Shown: one piece after another, positions 6,511 through 14,604 of the stretch
How the letters are laid out: each line of letters begins with the position of its first letter
How positions within the stretch are numbered: the first letter of the stretch is position 1
NCBI GenBank assembly: GCA_002492465.1
Contig: DKYT01000013.1
Span: forward strand, 1 to 30,611
Reading direction: 5' to 3'
Length of the DNA stretch: 30,611 nt
DNA from: Lachnospiraceae bacterium UBA7093
GTDB taxonomy: Bacteria; Bacillota; Clostridia; Lachnospirales; Lachnospiraceae
The notes under the pieces: generated by a model
Told to the model about the DNA's origin: nothing
The model's database searches: none
What the model saw: the letters and a program-made list of their open reading frames with translations, nothing else
Program-made: the position numbers and the translations under genes

Positions 6511-8004
6511 ATGCGAATGGGAAAAAGTATTTTAGAATTTAAAGGAATAGGAAAAAGATTTCCGGGCGTACAGGCTCTGGATCAGGTTTCCTTTTCTCTC
6601 AATGAGGGCGAAGTGCTTGCCCTCATTGGAGAAAATGGAGCGGGGAAGTCAACGCTGATGAAATGTCTGACAGGCGCTAACAGACCGGATGACGGTTCCA
6701 TCATTCTTTTTGGGAAAGAATATACATATTTGACGCCAAAGGAAGCAAAGGAACTGGGAATCAGTATTGTCTATCAGGAGTTTAATCTGATTCCGGATCT
6801 TCCGGTAGTGGAGAATATTTTTATTGGGAATCTTCCCTGTAATGGCTTTATTGTCGACGATAAGGAGATGCTAAAAAGAGCGCAGGCTGTTTTTGATGAT
6901 TTCAATGTGAAGATAGATCCCAGGGCAAAGTTATCAACGCTTTCACCGGCAATGATGCAGATTGTGGAAATTGCAAAGGCGATTTCGTTAAATTGCCGGA
7001 TCTTGATTTTGGACGAACCTACGGCTCCTCTTACAGAGAGCGAGACGGAAATTTTATTTACAATTATTAATAAGGCGAAGCAGAGGGGCGTTTCTGTTAT
7101 TTATATTTCCCACCGCATGGAAGAAATCTTCCGGATTTGCGACAGGGCGGTAATTCTGCGGGACGGGCAGTATATTGCAGAAAGAAATATGAAAGATACC
7201 AACAGGGCGGAATTGATCAAATTGATGATAGGCAGAGAGATTGACAGCTATTATCCGGAACATGTGTCGGTTGCCCAGGAAGAAGTGGTGATGGAAGTAA
7301 AGCACCTGTGGGGAAACGGCTGCAGGGATATTTCATTTTGCCTTCATAAAGGGGAAATCCTTGGGATTGCCGGTTTGGTAGGCGCAGGGCGGACAGAACT
7401 TTTGTCGGTATTATTTTGCGATGCTCCGAAAGAACGCGGCGAAATGATACTCAGGGGCAACGTATTCCGGGGGAAAAAACCATGGGATGCAATTAAAAAA
7501 GGAATATCATTACTGCCGGAGGATAGAAAGGTCAGGGGACTTTTACTGGATAAAAGTATTTTGATTAACATGACATTGGCAGCAATTAAAAAATATTGTC
7601 ATATGGGTGTGATTGATGAGAAGACAGAGCGTGAAACGGCACAGTCTTATTGCAGCACCTTTGGAATTAAAAGCGCATCCCTTCAAAAAGAAGCAAAATA
7701 TTTAAGCGGCGGAAATCAGCAGAAAGTAATTATCGCAAAATGGCTGGATACAGACAGTGATATCTTTTTGTTCGATGAGCCTACCCGGGGAATTGATGTG
7801 GGTGCAAAGCATGAAATATATGAGCTAATTCACAGCCTTGCAGATGAGGGAAAGTCTTTGATCGTTGTTTCTTCAGAATTTGAAGAATTGATTGGAATTG
7901 CGGACAGAATCCTGGTTATGTCTGAGGGGGAAATGATGGGAAGCGTAGAAAAAACAGATTTTAATAAGGAGCTGCTTTTGGACATGGCTTCCGGAAAACG
8001 ATAA
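6511..8004 (+). CDS. Sugar ABC transporter ATP-binding protein, tandem domains (RbsA/MglA type)
   Basis: This 497-residue ATPase powers the importer. Domain one has a canonical Walker A GENGAGKST (40-48), a Q-loop 'VYQEFNL', the variant signature 'LSPAMMQ' usual in first halves of this family, Walker B 'ILILDEPTAPLT' and an H-switch 'YISHRMEE'. Domain two has the family-typical variant P-loop 'GLVGAGRTE', 'LPEDRKVRG', an intact 'LSGGNQQKV' and 'LFDEPTRGIDVGAKHE'. It serves as an in-window control for the degenerate paralogue at 3924-5348. ATG 6511 is given; ATG 6517 is equally likely because GGGGAG (6502-6507) is 9 nt before it but only 3 nt before 6511. The permease gene follows almost directly. 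Confidence 0.95.
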   Translation: MRMGKSILEFKGIGKRFPGVQALDQVSFSLNEGEVLALIGENGAGKSTLMKCLTGANRPDDGSIILFGKEYTYLTPKEAKELGISIVYQEFNLIPDLPVVENIFIGNLPCNGFIVDDKEMLKRAQAVFDDFNVKIDPRAKLSTLSPAMMQIVEIAKAISLNCRILILDEPTAPLTESETEILFTIINKAKQRGVSVIYISHRMEEIFRICDRAVILRDGQYIAERNMKDTNRAELIKLMIGREIDSYYPEHVSVAQEEVVMEVKHLWGNGCRDISFCLHKGEILGIAGLVGAGRTELLSVLFCDAPKERGEMILRGNVFRGKKPWDAIKKGISLLPEDRKVRGLLLDKSILINMTLAAIKKYCHMGVIDEKTERETAQSYCSTFGIKSASLQKEAKYLSGGNQQKVIIAKWLDTDSDIFLFDEPTRGIDVGAKHEIYELIHSLADEGKSLIVVSSEFEELIGIADRILVMSEGEMMGSVEKTDFNKELLLDMASGKR

Positions 8005-8019
8005 AGGGGTATGAATAGT

Positions 8020-8985
8020 ATGAGCAAAAAAATGAAAACGATGGACAGGTTCATCAGCAAATATTCTGCACAGATTATTTTAGTGTTGCTGATTGTGTTC
8101 TTTTCTCTGGAATGCAGGGGGAGATTTTTTACGGCGGATAATATGATTACGATTGTACGTCAGGTAACAACCATGGGGATTGCGGCGCTTGGGGTTTCCT
8201 TCCTGATGATAACCGGGAACCTGGATTTTTCTGTTGGCGCGATCTATGCGCTGGTGGGCGTTATGACAACTTTGCTTTATACGGCAGGGGGGATGAACAT
8301 CTATCTTGCCATGCTGATTTCTTTTGTCTGCGGTACACTGTTGTCTTGCTTCACTTGTTTTGTCTCCATCACATTTAAAATTCCGCGCCTGGTTACTTCA
8401 CTTGCTATGAATATGGCAATGGGAGGAATAGCCTATCTGATTTCAGGCAGTAAGACGCTGTATGGGTTGCCGGAAACTATTAAATGGCTTGGACAGGGAT
8501 ATATATGGAAAATTCCGATTTCAATGATTTTTCTGGTAATTTTGGCGTTGATTGTTTCCTTCATTTTAAAGAAAACCTTCTTTGGACGTTACATGTTTGC
8601 AGTTGGAGGAAATCCCGATGTTGCCAGACTGTCGGGTATCAATGTAAATAAGGTGAATTATATCGCCAGTATGATCTGTGGCGCGCTGGTGTCTCTTTCG
8701 GGTCTGATCAGTATGTCGCGTACTTTCTGCGGAAGTCCTTCTGCCGGAGGATCTTTAAGCGCAGATGTTATTTCCGCAGCAGTACTGGGAGGCGTATCCA
8801 TCATGGGCGGAACGGGAAAGACCTCCGGCTTGATGACAGGTGTGCTGATTATGGGAGTGTTGTCCGTAGGGTTGAATATGATGGGAATGCTTACAAATCC
8901 CCAGCAGATTTTTAAAGGAATTATGTTATTGCTTGCTATTATTCTGGACAGCCGTTCCAAGCGCCTTGCAGCCTCTGCCTCATAA
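8020..8985 (+). CDS. Sugar ABC transporter permease (RbsC type, BPD_transp_2)
   Basis: This 321-residue integral membrane protein, with about eight to ten hydrophobic helices, forms the translocation pore, presumably as a homodimer because no second permease is present. Family motifs include 'GNLDFSVGAIYALVG' near the first third, 'FAVGGNPDVARLSGINVN' in the cytoplasmic coupling region and 'SADVISAAVLGGVSIMGG' toward the C terminus. ATG 8020 is preferred over ATG 8011 because GGGG at 8006-8009 is 10 nt before the former and 1 nt before the latter. The next gene begins 10 nt after the stop with AAGGAGG directly after the TAA, so it is clearly in the same operon. Confidence 0.94.
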   Translation: MSKKMKTMDRFISKYSAQIILVLLIVFFSLECRGRFFTADNMITIVRQVTTMGIAALGVSFLMITGNLDFSVGAIYALVGVMTTLLYTAGGMNIYLAMLISFVCGTLLSCFTCFVSITFKIPRLVTSLAMNMAMGGIAYLISGSKTLYGLPETIKWLGQGYIWKIPISMIFLVILALIVSFILKKTFFGRYMFAVGGNPDVARLSGINVNKVNYIASMICGALVSLSGLISMSRTFCGSPSAGGSLSADVISAAVLGGVSIMGGTGKTSGLMTGVLIMGVLSVGLNMMGMLTNPQQIFKGIMLLLAIILDSRSKRLAASAS

Positions 8986-8995
8986 GGAGGAAACG

Positions 8996-9655
8996 ATGGA
9001 AAAAAGAGTAATAGATGCCATTATTTTTGACCTTGACGGAGTGATTGTTTCAACAGACGAATATCACTACAAAGCGTGGAAGCGTCTTGCCGATGAGGAA
9101 GGAATTCCTTTTGACAGGGAGATGAATCATCGTTTGCGCGGTGTAAGCAGAATGGCATGTGTGAATATTATTTTGGAAAAGATGCCGGATATATATACCC
9201 TGGCGGAAAAAGAAAATATGGCGGAACGTAAGAACCGGTATTACATAGAATCCCTTGGGAATTTAAATGAGCAGGCTCTGCTTCCGGGGGTACAGGAAAC
9301 GCTTCCCCTGTTGAAGAAAGAAGGATATCAGATTGCAATAGGGTCTTCCAGTAAAAATGCCGGCATGATTCTTGAAAAGCTTGGTCTGGATCATACCTTT
9401 CACAAAGTGGTTGACGGTAATGACATTACCTTTTCAAAGCCCAATCCGGAGGTTTTTCTAAAGGCTGCCGATGCTTTAGGGGTAAGACCGGAGAGATGTA
9501 TCGTTGTCGAGGATTCAACAGCAGGTATAGACGCCGCAAGATGTGCGGGAATGTTCGCTGTGGGAACCGCAGAGGCGCAGATATATGAGAAAACGCAGAT
9601 TGGGATCAGTTCATTTGAACAGATTGCCGGAGTGTGCAGAAGGTTAAATGGATAA
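8996..9655 (+). CDS. pgmB: Beta-phosphoglucomutase (HAD superfamily)
   Basis: This 219-residue cytoplasmic enzyme matches beta-phosphoglucomutase, which converts beta-glucose-1-phosphate into glucose-6-phosphate. The HAD motif 'FDLDGVI' supplies the nucleophile D12 and acid/base D14. The cap-domain substrate motifs 'EYHYKAWK' (22-29) and 'LRGVSR' match those of the characterised lactococcal enzyme. Motif II 'IGSSSKNAG', the lysine in 'FSKPNPEVF', and the metal-binding 'VEDSTAGI' are all present, so it should be active. AAGGAGG lies 6 nt before ATG 8996; an upstream in-frame ATG at 8933 lies inside the permease gene and is rejected. Its usual partners are inverting disaccharide phosphorylases; none is seen here, but a GH3 enzyme able in principle to make beta-sugar-1-phosphates ends the same operon. 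Confidence 0.92.
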   Translation: MEKRVIDAIIFDLDGVIVSTDEYHYKAWKRLADEEGIPFDREMNHRLRGVSRMACVNIILEKMPDIYTLAEKENMAERKNRYYIESLGNLNEQALLPGVQETLPLLKKEGYQIAIGSSSKNAGMILEKLGLDHTFHKVVDGNDITFSKPNPEVFLKAADALGVRPERCIVVEDSTAGIDAARCAGMFAVGTAEAQIYEKTQIGISSFEQIAGVCRRLNG

Positions 9656-9671
9656 AACAGGAGGGTAAAGG

Positions 9672-11621
9672 ATGAATGAATATAAAAATATTTTTAAGCC
9701 TCTTAAAGTGAGAGGAACAGTATTTCGCAATCGTATTTTTGGGGCGCCTATTTTACCCATGGCGATGACGGATGAGCATATGAGACCGTCAGAGAGACAT
9801 ATAGAGCATTTCCTCTCAAAGGCGAGGGGAGGCGTTGCTTCCCTCACAGTTTCAGGATATGGATTCCGCCCCAATGAAGCGGATAACCGGAAGCCCTTTT
9901 TTGATTTGTATGATGTGACAAACCAGCGTACGGCGATACGGTTTGCTGATTTACTTCATAGTTACGGAACGGTAGCATCCATAGAGGCACCTTTTTTTGC
10001 CAGCTATGGCTATACCGTCAGCGGCGGACAGATCACAGGTGCGGGCGCAACCCCTGATATGGCGTTGTCGAAAGGGGAGATGCCGGAGGAAATCATGCAT
10101 ATTCTGGCGGATGAATACGCTGAATTTGCAGGGCTGGTAAAAGAGCTTGGTTATGACATGATGATGTTCCATTTTGCCCATGGCAATATCATTTCGCAGT
10201 TTTTATCGCCCTTTTGGAATAAGAGAACAGATCAGTATGGAGGCAGCGTGGAAAACAGAGCGCGTTTCCCGCTGATGGTCATAGAACGGGTTCGCCAGAA
10301 GGTGGGGAAGGATTTTCTGTTGGAAATGCGTGTGACAGGAGACGAAAAGCGTGAGGGCGGTATTACCATGGATCAGACGCTGGAATTTTTGAAGATGGTG
10401 GAAGGAAAAATAGATATTGTACAGATATCTACCGGTGGATTTGCAATAAGCCACGATGAACTTTTATATCCTTCTAATGTTATGCCGTCAGATTATATGC
10501 CAGATATTCCTCATGTAAATTATGCAAAAATGGCAAAAGAAGCCACACAGAATTTAGTAATCGGTGCAATGGGAGGAATTCAGAAAATAGATGAAATAGA
10601 GACCATACTGAAAGAAGGAGAAGCGGATGTTGTGTATCTTGCAAGAGGACTGATTGCAGAACCGGAGCTGGTTCATAAGGCATACACAGTTCCTGAAAAT
10701 ATCCGTCCTTGTATTAAGTGCTACCATTGTGTAGATGCGCAGCGTGATTTTGCATGTTCGGTTAATCCCGCAACAGGACGCGAGGCATGGGTTGCGCAGC
10801 TGCAACCTGCAAAAGAGAAACGGAAGGTAGCAGTGGTAGGAGCAGGTGTGGCTGGCATGAATGCGGCGTTTACTGCAGCGCAAATGGGGCATCAGGTGGT
10901 ACTGTTTGAAAAGGAAAAGGCATTGGGCGGCAGAATCGTATTTGGCGACAAAATGGAATTCAAGCGTGGTGTGGGAAGATATAAACGGTATCTGATAGAT
11001 CAGGTATATGCTTCCGGCGTGGAAGTACGTCTGGGTGTGGAAGCAGATAAAAAAATGCTTGAAGAAGGCGGATTTGACCATATCATTCTTGCAATTGGTG
11101 CAAAGGAGCCGCGGCTTCCTATTCAGGGCTTGGAAGGACAGACGGTATTTGTGGGGGATATCTACGAGAAAGACGCGGAGATCGTGGGCGATACTGTGAT
11201 TATCGGCGGTGGATTTTCAGGCGTAGAGACGGCAATTTACCTTGCACGGCGTGGGCATAAAGTAACGCTGTTAGAACGGGAAGATGAGCTTTGCGGCGGC
11301 CTGCGTTTTGGAACGAAGCATCTGGAATATTACCGCGTTGCCGTTGGAACTCTGCGGGAGGAAAAAAACATTGAGGCAATTACAGGCGCCAGCGTGACCA
11401 GAATAGAAAAAAACAAGGTTTTTTACCGTAAAGAGCAGGATGAGCAATGCATTATGACAGATACCGTTGTGATGGCGGCGGGGCTTACAGCAAGAACGGA
11501 GGAAGCGATGGCATTATGCCCTGAAGGTGTGGACGTATTTTTTGCGGGAGATTGTAAAAAAGCAAGAGATATTGAATATGCAACAAGAACTGGTTTTGAA
11601 GCGGCGGTGAGAATCCAATGA
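9672..11621 (+). CDS. Old-Yellow-Enzyme-type flavin/4Fe-4S oxidoreductase (2,4-dienoyl-CoA reductase or enoate reductase family)
   Basis: This 649-residue protein has the three-part layout of NADH-dependent ene-reductases such as 2,4-dienoyl-CoA reductase, BaiCD-like and enoate reductases. An FMN barrel (about 1-335) has 'FHFAHGNIISQFLSP' with H167 and H170, and 'NKRTDQYGGSVENR'. A 4Fe-4S site is formed by C347, C350, C353 and C362. An FAD fold follows with 'VGAGVAGMNAA' (from about 388), then an NAD(P)H fold with 'IGGGFSGVETAIYLARRG' (from about 511). It should reduce a C=C bond conjugated to a carbonyl or carboxylate. AGGAGGG precedes ATG 9672, and the stop overlaps the MFS start as ATGA. 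Its place in a sugar-uptake operon suggests reduction of an unsaturated aglycone. The Cys spacing, CX2CX2CX8C, is tighter than the CX2CX3CX11C of the E. coli enzyme. Confidence 0.92.
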   Translation: MNEYKNIFKPLKVRGTVFRNRIFGAPILPMAMTDEHMRPSERHIEHFLSKARGGVASLTVSGYGFRPNEADNRKPFFDLYDVTNQRTAIRFADLLHSYGTVASIEAPFFASYGYTVSGGQITGAGATPDMALSKGEMPEEIMHILADEYAEFAGLVKELGYDMMMFHFAHGNIISQFLSPFWNKRTDQYGGSVENRARFPLMVIERVRQKVGKDFLLEMRVTGDEKREGGITMDQTLEFLKMVEGKIDIVQISTGGFAISHDELLYPSNVMPSDYMPDIPHVNYAKMAKEATQNLVIGAMGGIQKIDEIETILKEGEADVVYLARGLIAEPELVHKAYTVPENIRPCIKCYHCVDAQRDFACSVNPATGREAWVAQLQPAKEKRKVAVVGAGVAGMNAAFTAAQMGHQVVLFEKEKALGGRIVFGDKMEFKRGVGRYKRYLIDQVYASGVEVRLGVEADKKMLEEGGFDHIILAIGAKEPRLPIQGLEGQTVFVGDIYEKDAEIVGDTVIIGGGFSGVETAIYLARRGHKVTLLEREDELCGGLRFGTKHLEYYRVAVGTLREEKNIEAITGASVTRIEKNKVFYRKEQDEQCIMTDTVVMAAGLTARTEEAMALCPEGVDVFFAGDCKKARDIEYATRTGFEAAVRIQ

Positions 11622-12814
11622 GAATGGTAAATCAAAAAAAGACTAAGGTGGGAATTTTATCTATAAGTCTCCTTTCTATGCTTACTGTGGGACTCAATAC
11701 GGGACTTTCCGCAATTCAGCAGGCTTTTCCGGAGGCAGGCACATTATTGATTCAGATTTCGGCAAACATGATGAGTATTACAGTGATTTTCGTGTCCATA
11801 TTTGTAAACCGGATTTATCGGCGGTTTACCCGGAAACGTACGGTGCTTGCCGGGGAGGGACTTTTAATTCTAACTGTTTTGGCGGCGTTTTTCTTTCATT
11901 CCAGTATTTACTGTGTGATGATTTATTCGGCATTGACAGGAGTTTCGGCTGCGTTGATTTTACCGGCGGTAGGCAGCGCCATTATTGATTGCTTTGAGGC
12001 GCCATATCGGGCGGAACTTTCCGGATGGCAGTCAATTCTTTCCAGTACAGGCGGGATCTGGTTCAGCCTTGCCGGCGGATACCTTGCCGGTATCAGATGG
12101 TATGCCCTTTATCTGGTCTTTTTGATTGCGGTTCCAATTTTTGTGCTTACGTTGTATCTGTATCCTGAAGATAAACAGGAATCAGGGGACAGACAGACCA
12201 GAACTGCAAATAGAGCTTTTGTCCATAGGATCATGATAAAATATGGTCTGATTGCAATTGCTTATGTGGTTATTTTTGGGGTGTTCATGTCAAATATTGC
12301 CATGTTCATTGCAGAAGAAAGACTGGGGGCGCAGGCGCAGGCAGGATGGATAGGAGCATTGTCAATGTTAGGAGGCATGTTAGGAGGCATGCTGTTTCGC
12401 AGATTGTACGCCCGCCTGTATAAAGGAATTTTTGTATTGACCTTTGCGGGGGCAGCCATAGGACAAACGCTGCTATTTTTAGCGGAAGGGCTTTTGCCCT
12501 GTGCGGCGGCAGGGCTTTTGATCGGTATGTGCCAAAGTATTCATATGCCAAGCTGTCTATTGGCTTTGGGGGAAGAAGCAGGAGCAGAACAAAGCGTTTC
12601 AGCAGCGTTGATTGTTTCCTGTATTGCGGCGAATGTGGGAACCTTGATTTCTCCTGTACTGTTTACAGGAGGTTCCAACCTGATTTTTGACGGAAATATC
12701 AGGCTGCGTTTTCTAATGGCGGCAGTTTTTGCCATAAGCGTGACAACAGTCATGTCTGTTATTTATAGAAAGAGTGCAAAGCATGTGCCCGCCGGAAATG
12801 AAAATATGGGATAA
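11618..12814 (+). CDS. Major facilitator superfamily transporter
   Basis: This 398-residue protein shows about 12 hydrophobic helices with a hydrophilic central loop (about 183-205), the standard MFS arrangement. The loop after the second helix reads 'NRIYRRFTRKRT', a basic-rich variant of the conserved MFS motif A. The repeat 'GGMLGGM' in the seventh or eighth helix comes from a 12-bp direct repeat in the DNA. ATG 11618 overlaps the upstream stop codon, so translation is coupled to the reductase gene; ATG 11624 is an alternative. No substrate can be read from the sequence. Since the ABC system already provides import, I infer that it may export an aglycone or reduced product, or import a related compound. 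Confidence 0.88.
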   Translation: MRMVNQKKTKVGILSISLLSMLTVGLNTGLSAIQQAFPEAGTLLIQISANMMSITVIFVSIFVNRIYRRFTRKRTVLAGEGLLILTVLAAFFFHSSIYCVMIYSALTGVSAALILPAVGSAIIDCFEAPYRAELSGWQSILSSTGGIWFSLAGGYLAGIRWYALYLVFLIAVPIFVLTLYLYPEDKQESGDRQTRTANRAFVHRIMIKYGLIAIAYVVIFGVFMSNIAMFIAEERLGAQAQAGWIGALSMLGGMLGGMLFRRLYARLYKGIFVLTFAGAAIGQTLLFLAEGLLPCAAAGLLIGMCQSIHMPSCLLALGEEAGAEQSVSAALIVSCIAANVGTLISPVLFTGGSNLIFDGNIRLRFLMAAVFAISVTTVMSVIYRKSAKHVPAGNENMG

Positions 12815-12851
12815 GTGTTTGCAGGTACGTGATCAGATAAGGAGGATTGGT

Positions 12852-14546
12852 ATGATAGATTTGAAGGGACATCCCTTTTACTTGAAGGATGAGGATATTG
12901 ATTGGATTAAAGAAACCATAGAAAACATGTCCTTAGAGGAAAAAACAGGGCAGCTGTTCTGCATGAATATCAGAGATTACAGTGATGAAATGCTGGACTA
13001 TATGTTTGATGCCATGAAGGTAGGGGGCGTCATGTACCGGCAGGGTGAACTTAAGGAGGTGCTTGCCTTTACAAAAAAGCTTCAGGAGAGGAGCAGCGTT
13101 CCTGTGTTGGTTGCGGCAAACCTGGAAAAAGGAGGAGAAGATGTAGTAAGAGGCGGAACCCAGATTGGAAGCGAGATGGAGGTTGCGGCAACGCAGGATG
13201 AGAGATTTGCTGAAAAATTGGGAACGGTCTGCGGCAGAGAAGGAAGAGCGGCAGGTGTGAACTGGGCATTTTCCCCCATTATAGATATTGATTATAATTT
13301 CAGAAATCCTATTACAAATACAAGAACCTTTGGAAGCAACCCGGACGTGGTGGCACGCATGGGGAGCGCTTATGTAAAATCCATACAAGAGCATAAAATA
13401 GCGGCATGCATTAAGCATTTTCCGGGAGACGGATTAGATGAAAGAGATCAGCACTTAGTTTCCAGTATCAATGATTTTTCCTGTGAAGAATGGGATGCAA
13501 CCTATGGTAAAGTCTATCAGGCATGCATTGAAGCGGGCGCTTTGACCTGCATGATTGGGCATATCCTGCAACCTGCCTATACCCGTTATTTTAATCCCGC
13601 GGTCCGTGATGAAGAAATTATGCCTGCAACGCTGTCCAGTGAAATTATGACAGGACTCCTGCGCGGGAAGTTGGGATTCAACGGTTTGATCTGTACAGAT
13701 TCATCTACTATGAATGGATTTTCAATTCCTATGGACAGAAGCGAAGCAGTGCCATTGTCAATCGCCTGTGGTGCAGATATGTTTCTTTTTAGCCGGAATA
13801 TGAAAGAGGATTTCGGTTATATGGCAGCAGGCATAGAAAAGGGCATCATCAGTGCAGAACGCCTGGAAGAAGCCCTGACACGGATTCTTGCGGTGAAAGC
13901 GGCTTTGGGAATGCACAGAAAGACCGAAGTGCCTGAGATTGGGCAATCAGAGAAAATTATCGGGTGTGAAGAGCATAAGAAATGGGCGGCGGAATGTGCC
14001 GATCAGGCGATTACGCTTGTGAAGGAAGAAAAGGGAGTTTTACCCCTTACACCGCAGCGGTATAAACGGATTTTGTTTTATCCCATTGAAAATAAGGTCG
14101 GCCATGGATTTTATACCCATTCCGGTGTATGTGAAAAAATGAAGGAAATGCTGGAGCAGGAAGGCTTTGAGGTGACGGTATTTGAACCGGATCCTAATTT
14201 TGAAGGTTTTACAAAGCCTGTTTGTCAGTATAAGGAAAATTTTGATCTGTGCTTATATATTATAAACTTGGCGACTATGTCTAATCAGACTGTGGTACGC
14301 ATTGAATGGCAGCAGCCCATGGGAGCAAATTGCCCCAGATTTATGAGTTCCATTCCTACGGTGGCGGTTTCAACGGGGAATCCATATCATTTGCTGGATA
14401 TGCCTCGTGTCAGAACGTATATCAACACTTATGCGTCTAATGATGAAACATTGGAAATGCTGTTACATAAGCTGCTTGGGCGTAGCGAATTTAAGGGTAC
14501 AAGTCCGGTGGATGCATTTTGTGGACGGTGGGATACGCAGTTGTAA
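12852..14546 (+). CDS. Cytoplasmic GH3 family enzyme with NagZ-type Asp-His dyad (glycosidase or phosphorylase)
   Basis: This 564-residue protein has a GH3 TIM barrel (about 10-345) and the second alpha/beta domain (about 375-560), like two-domain Gram-positive NagZ-like enzymes. The signature 'KHFPGDGLDERDQH' (188-201) places D199 and H201 at the Asp-His dyad that is the acid/base in the NagZ subfamily. The likely nucleophile is D283 in 'GLICTDSSTM'. No signal peptide is present, so it acts in the cytosol. Characterised members of this His-dyad subfamily (C. fimi Nag3) work as retaining beta-glycoside phosphorylases. With beta-phosphoglucomutase in the same operon, phosphorolysis of a beta-glucoside is attractive; plain hydrolysis or beta-GlcNAc specificity remains possible. 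ATG 12852 has AAGGAGG at 12839-12845; the upstream ATG at 12774 lies in the MFS gene. A terminator follows. Confidence 0.88.
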   Translation: MIDLKGHPFYLKDEDIDWIKETIENMSLEEKTGQLFCMNIRDYSDEMLDYMFDAMKVGGVMYRQGELKEVLAFTKKLQERSSVPVLVAANLEKGGEDVVRGGTQIGSEMEVAATQDERFAEKLGTVCGREGRAAGVNWAFSPIIDIDYNFRNPITNTRTFGSNPDVVARMGSAYVKSIQEHKIAACIKHFPGDGLDERDQHLVSSINDFSCEEWDATYGKVYQACIEAGALTCMIGHILQPAYTRYFNPAVRDEEIMPATLSSEIMTGLLRGKLGFNGLICTDSSTMNGFSIPMDRSEAVPLSIACGADMFLFSRNMKEDFGYMAAGIEKGIISAERLEEALTRILAVKAALGMHRKTEVPEIGQSEKIIGCEEHKKWAAECADQAITLVKEEKGVLPLTPQRYKRILFYPIENKVGHGFYTHSGVCEKMKEMLEQEGFEVTVFEPDPNFEGFTKPVCQYKENFDLCLYIINLATMSNQTVVRIEWQQPMGANCPRFMSSIPTVAVSTGNPYHLLDMPRVRTYINTYASNDETLEMLLHKLLGRSEFKGTSPVDAFCGRWDTQL

Positions 14547-14563
14547 GTTCAGTCAGTATTTTT

Positions 14564-14604
14564 GGGGGCTTGTCGGTTGGAAATACCGGTTTAAGCCCCT
14601 TTTT
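14564..14604 (+). terminator. Terminator of the catabolic operon, overlapping the tyrA 3' end
   Basis: GGGGCTT (14565-14571) pairs with AAGCCCC (14593-14599), and an inner CGGT/ACCG pairing (14574-14577 with 14585-14588) extends the hairpin. A T run (14600-14604) follows on the + strand. The 3' arm and T run include the last codons and the stop of the convergent tyrA gene. On the minus strand the hairpin is followed by A rather than T, so it is not an obvious terminator for tyrA. Confidence 0.75.

Noticed and set aside
8933..8995. Longer N terminus for beta-phosphoglucomutase
   Set aside because: It would overlap the permease gene and add residues not found in the family; ATG 8996 has an ideal AAGGAGG.
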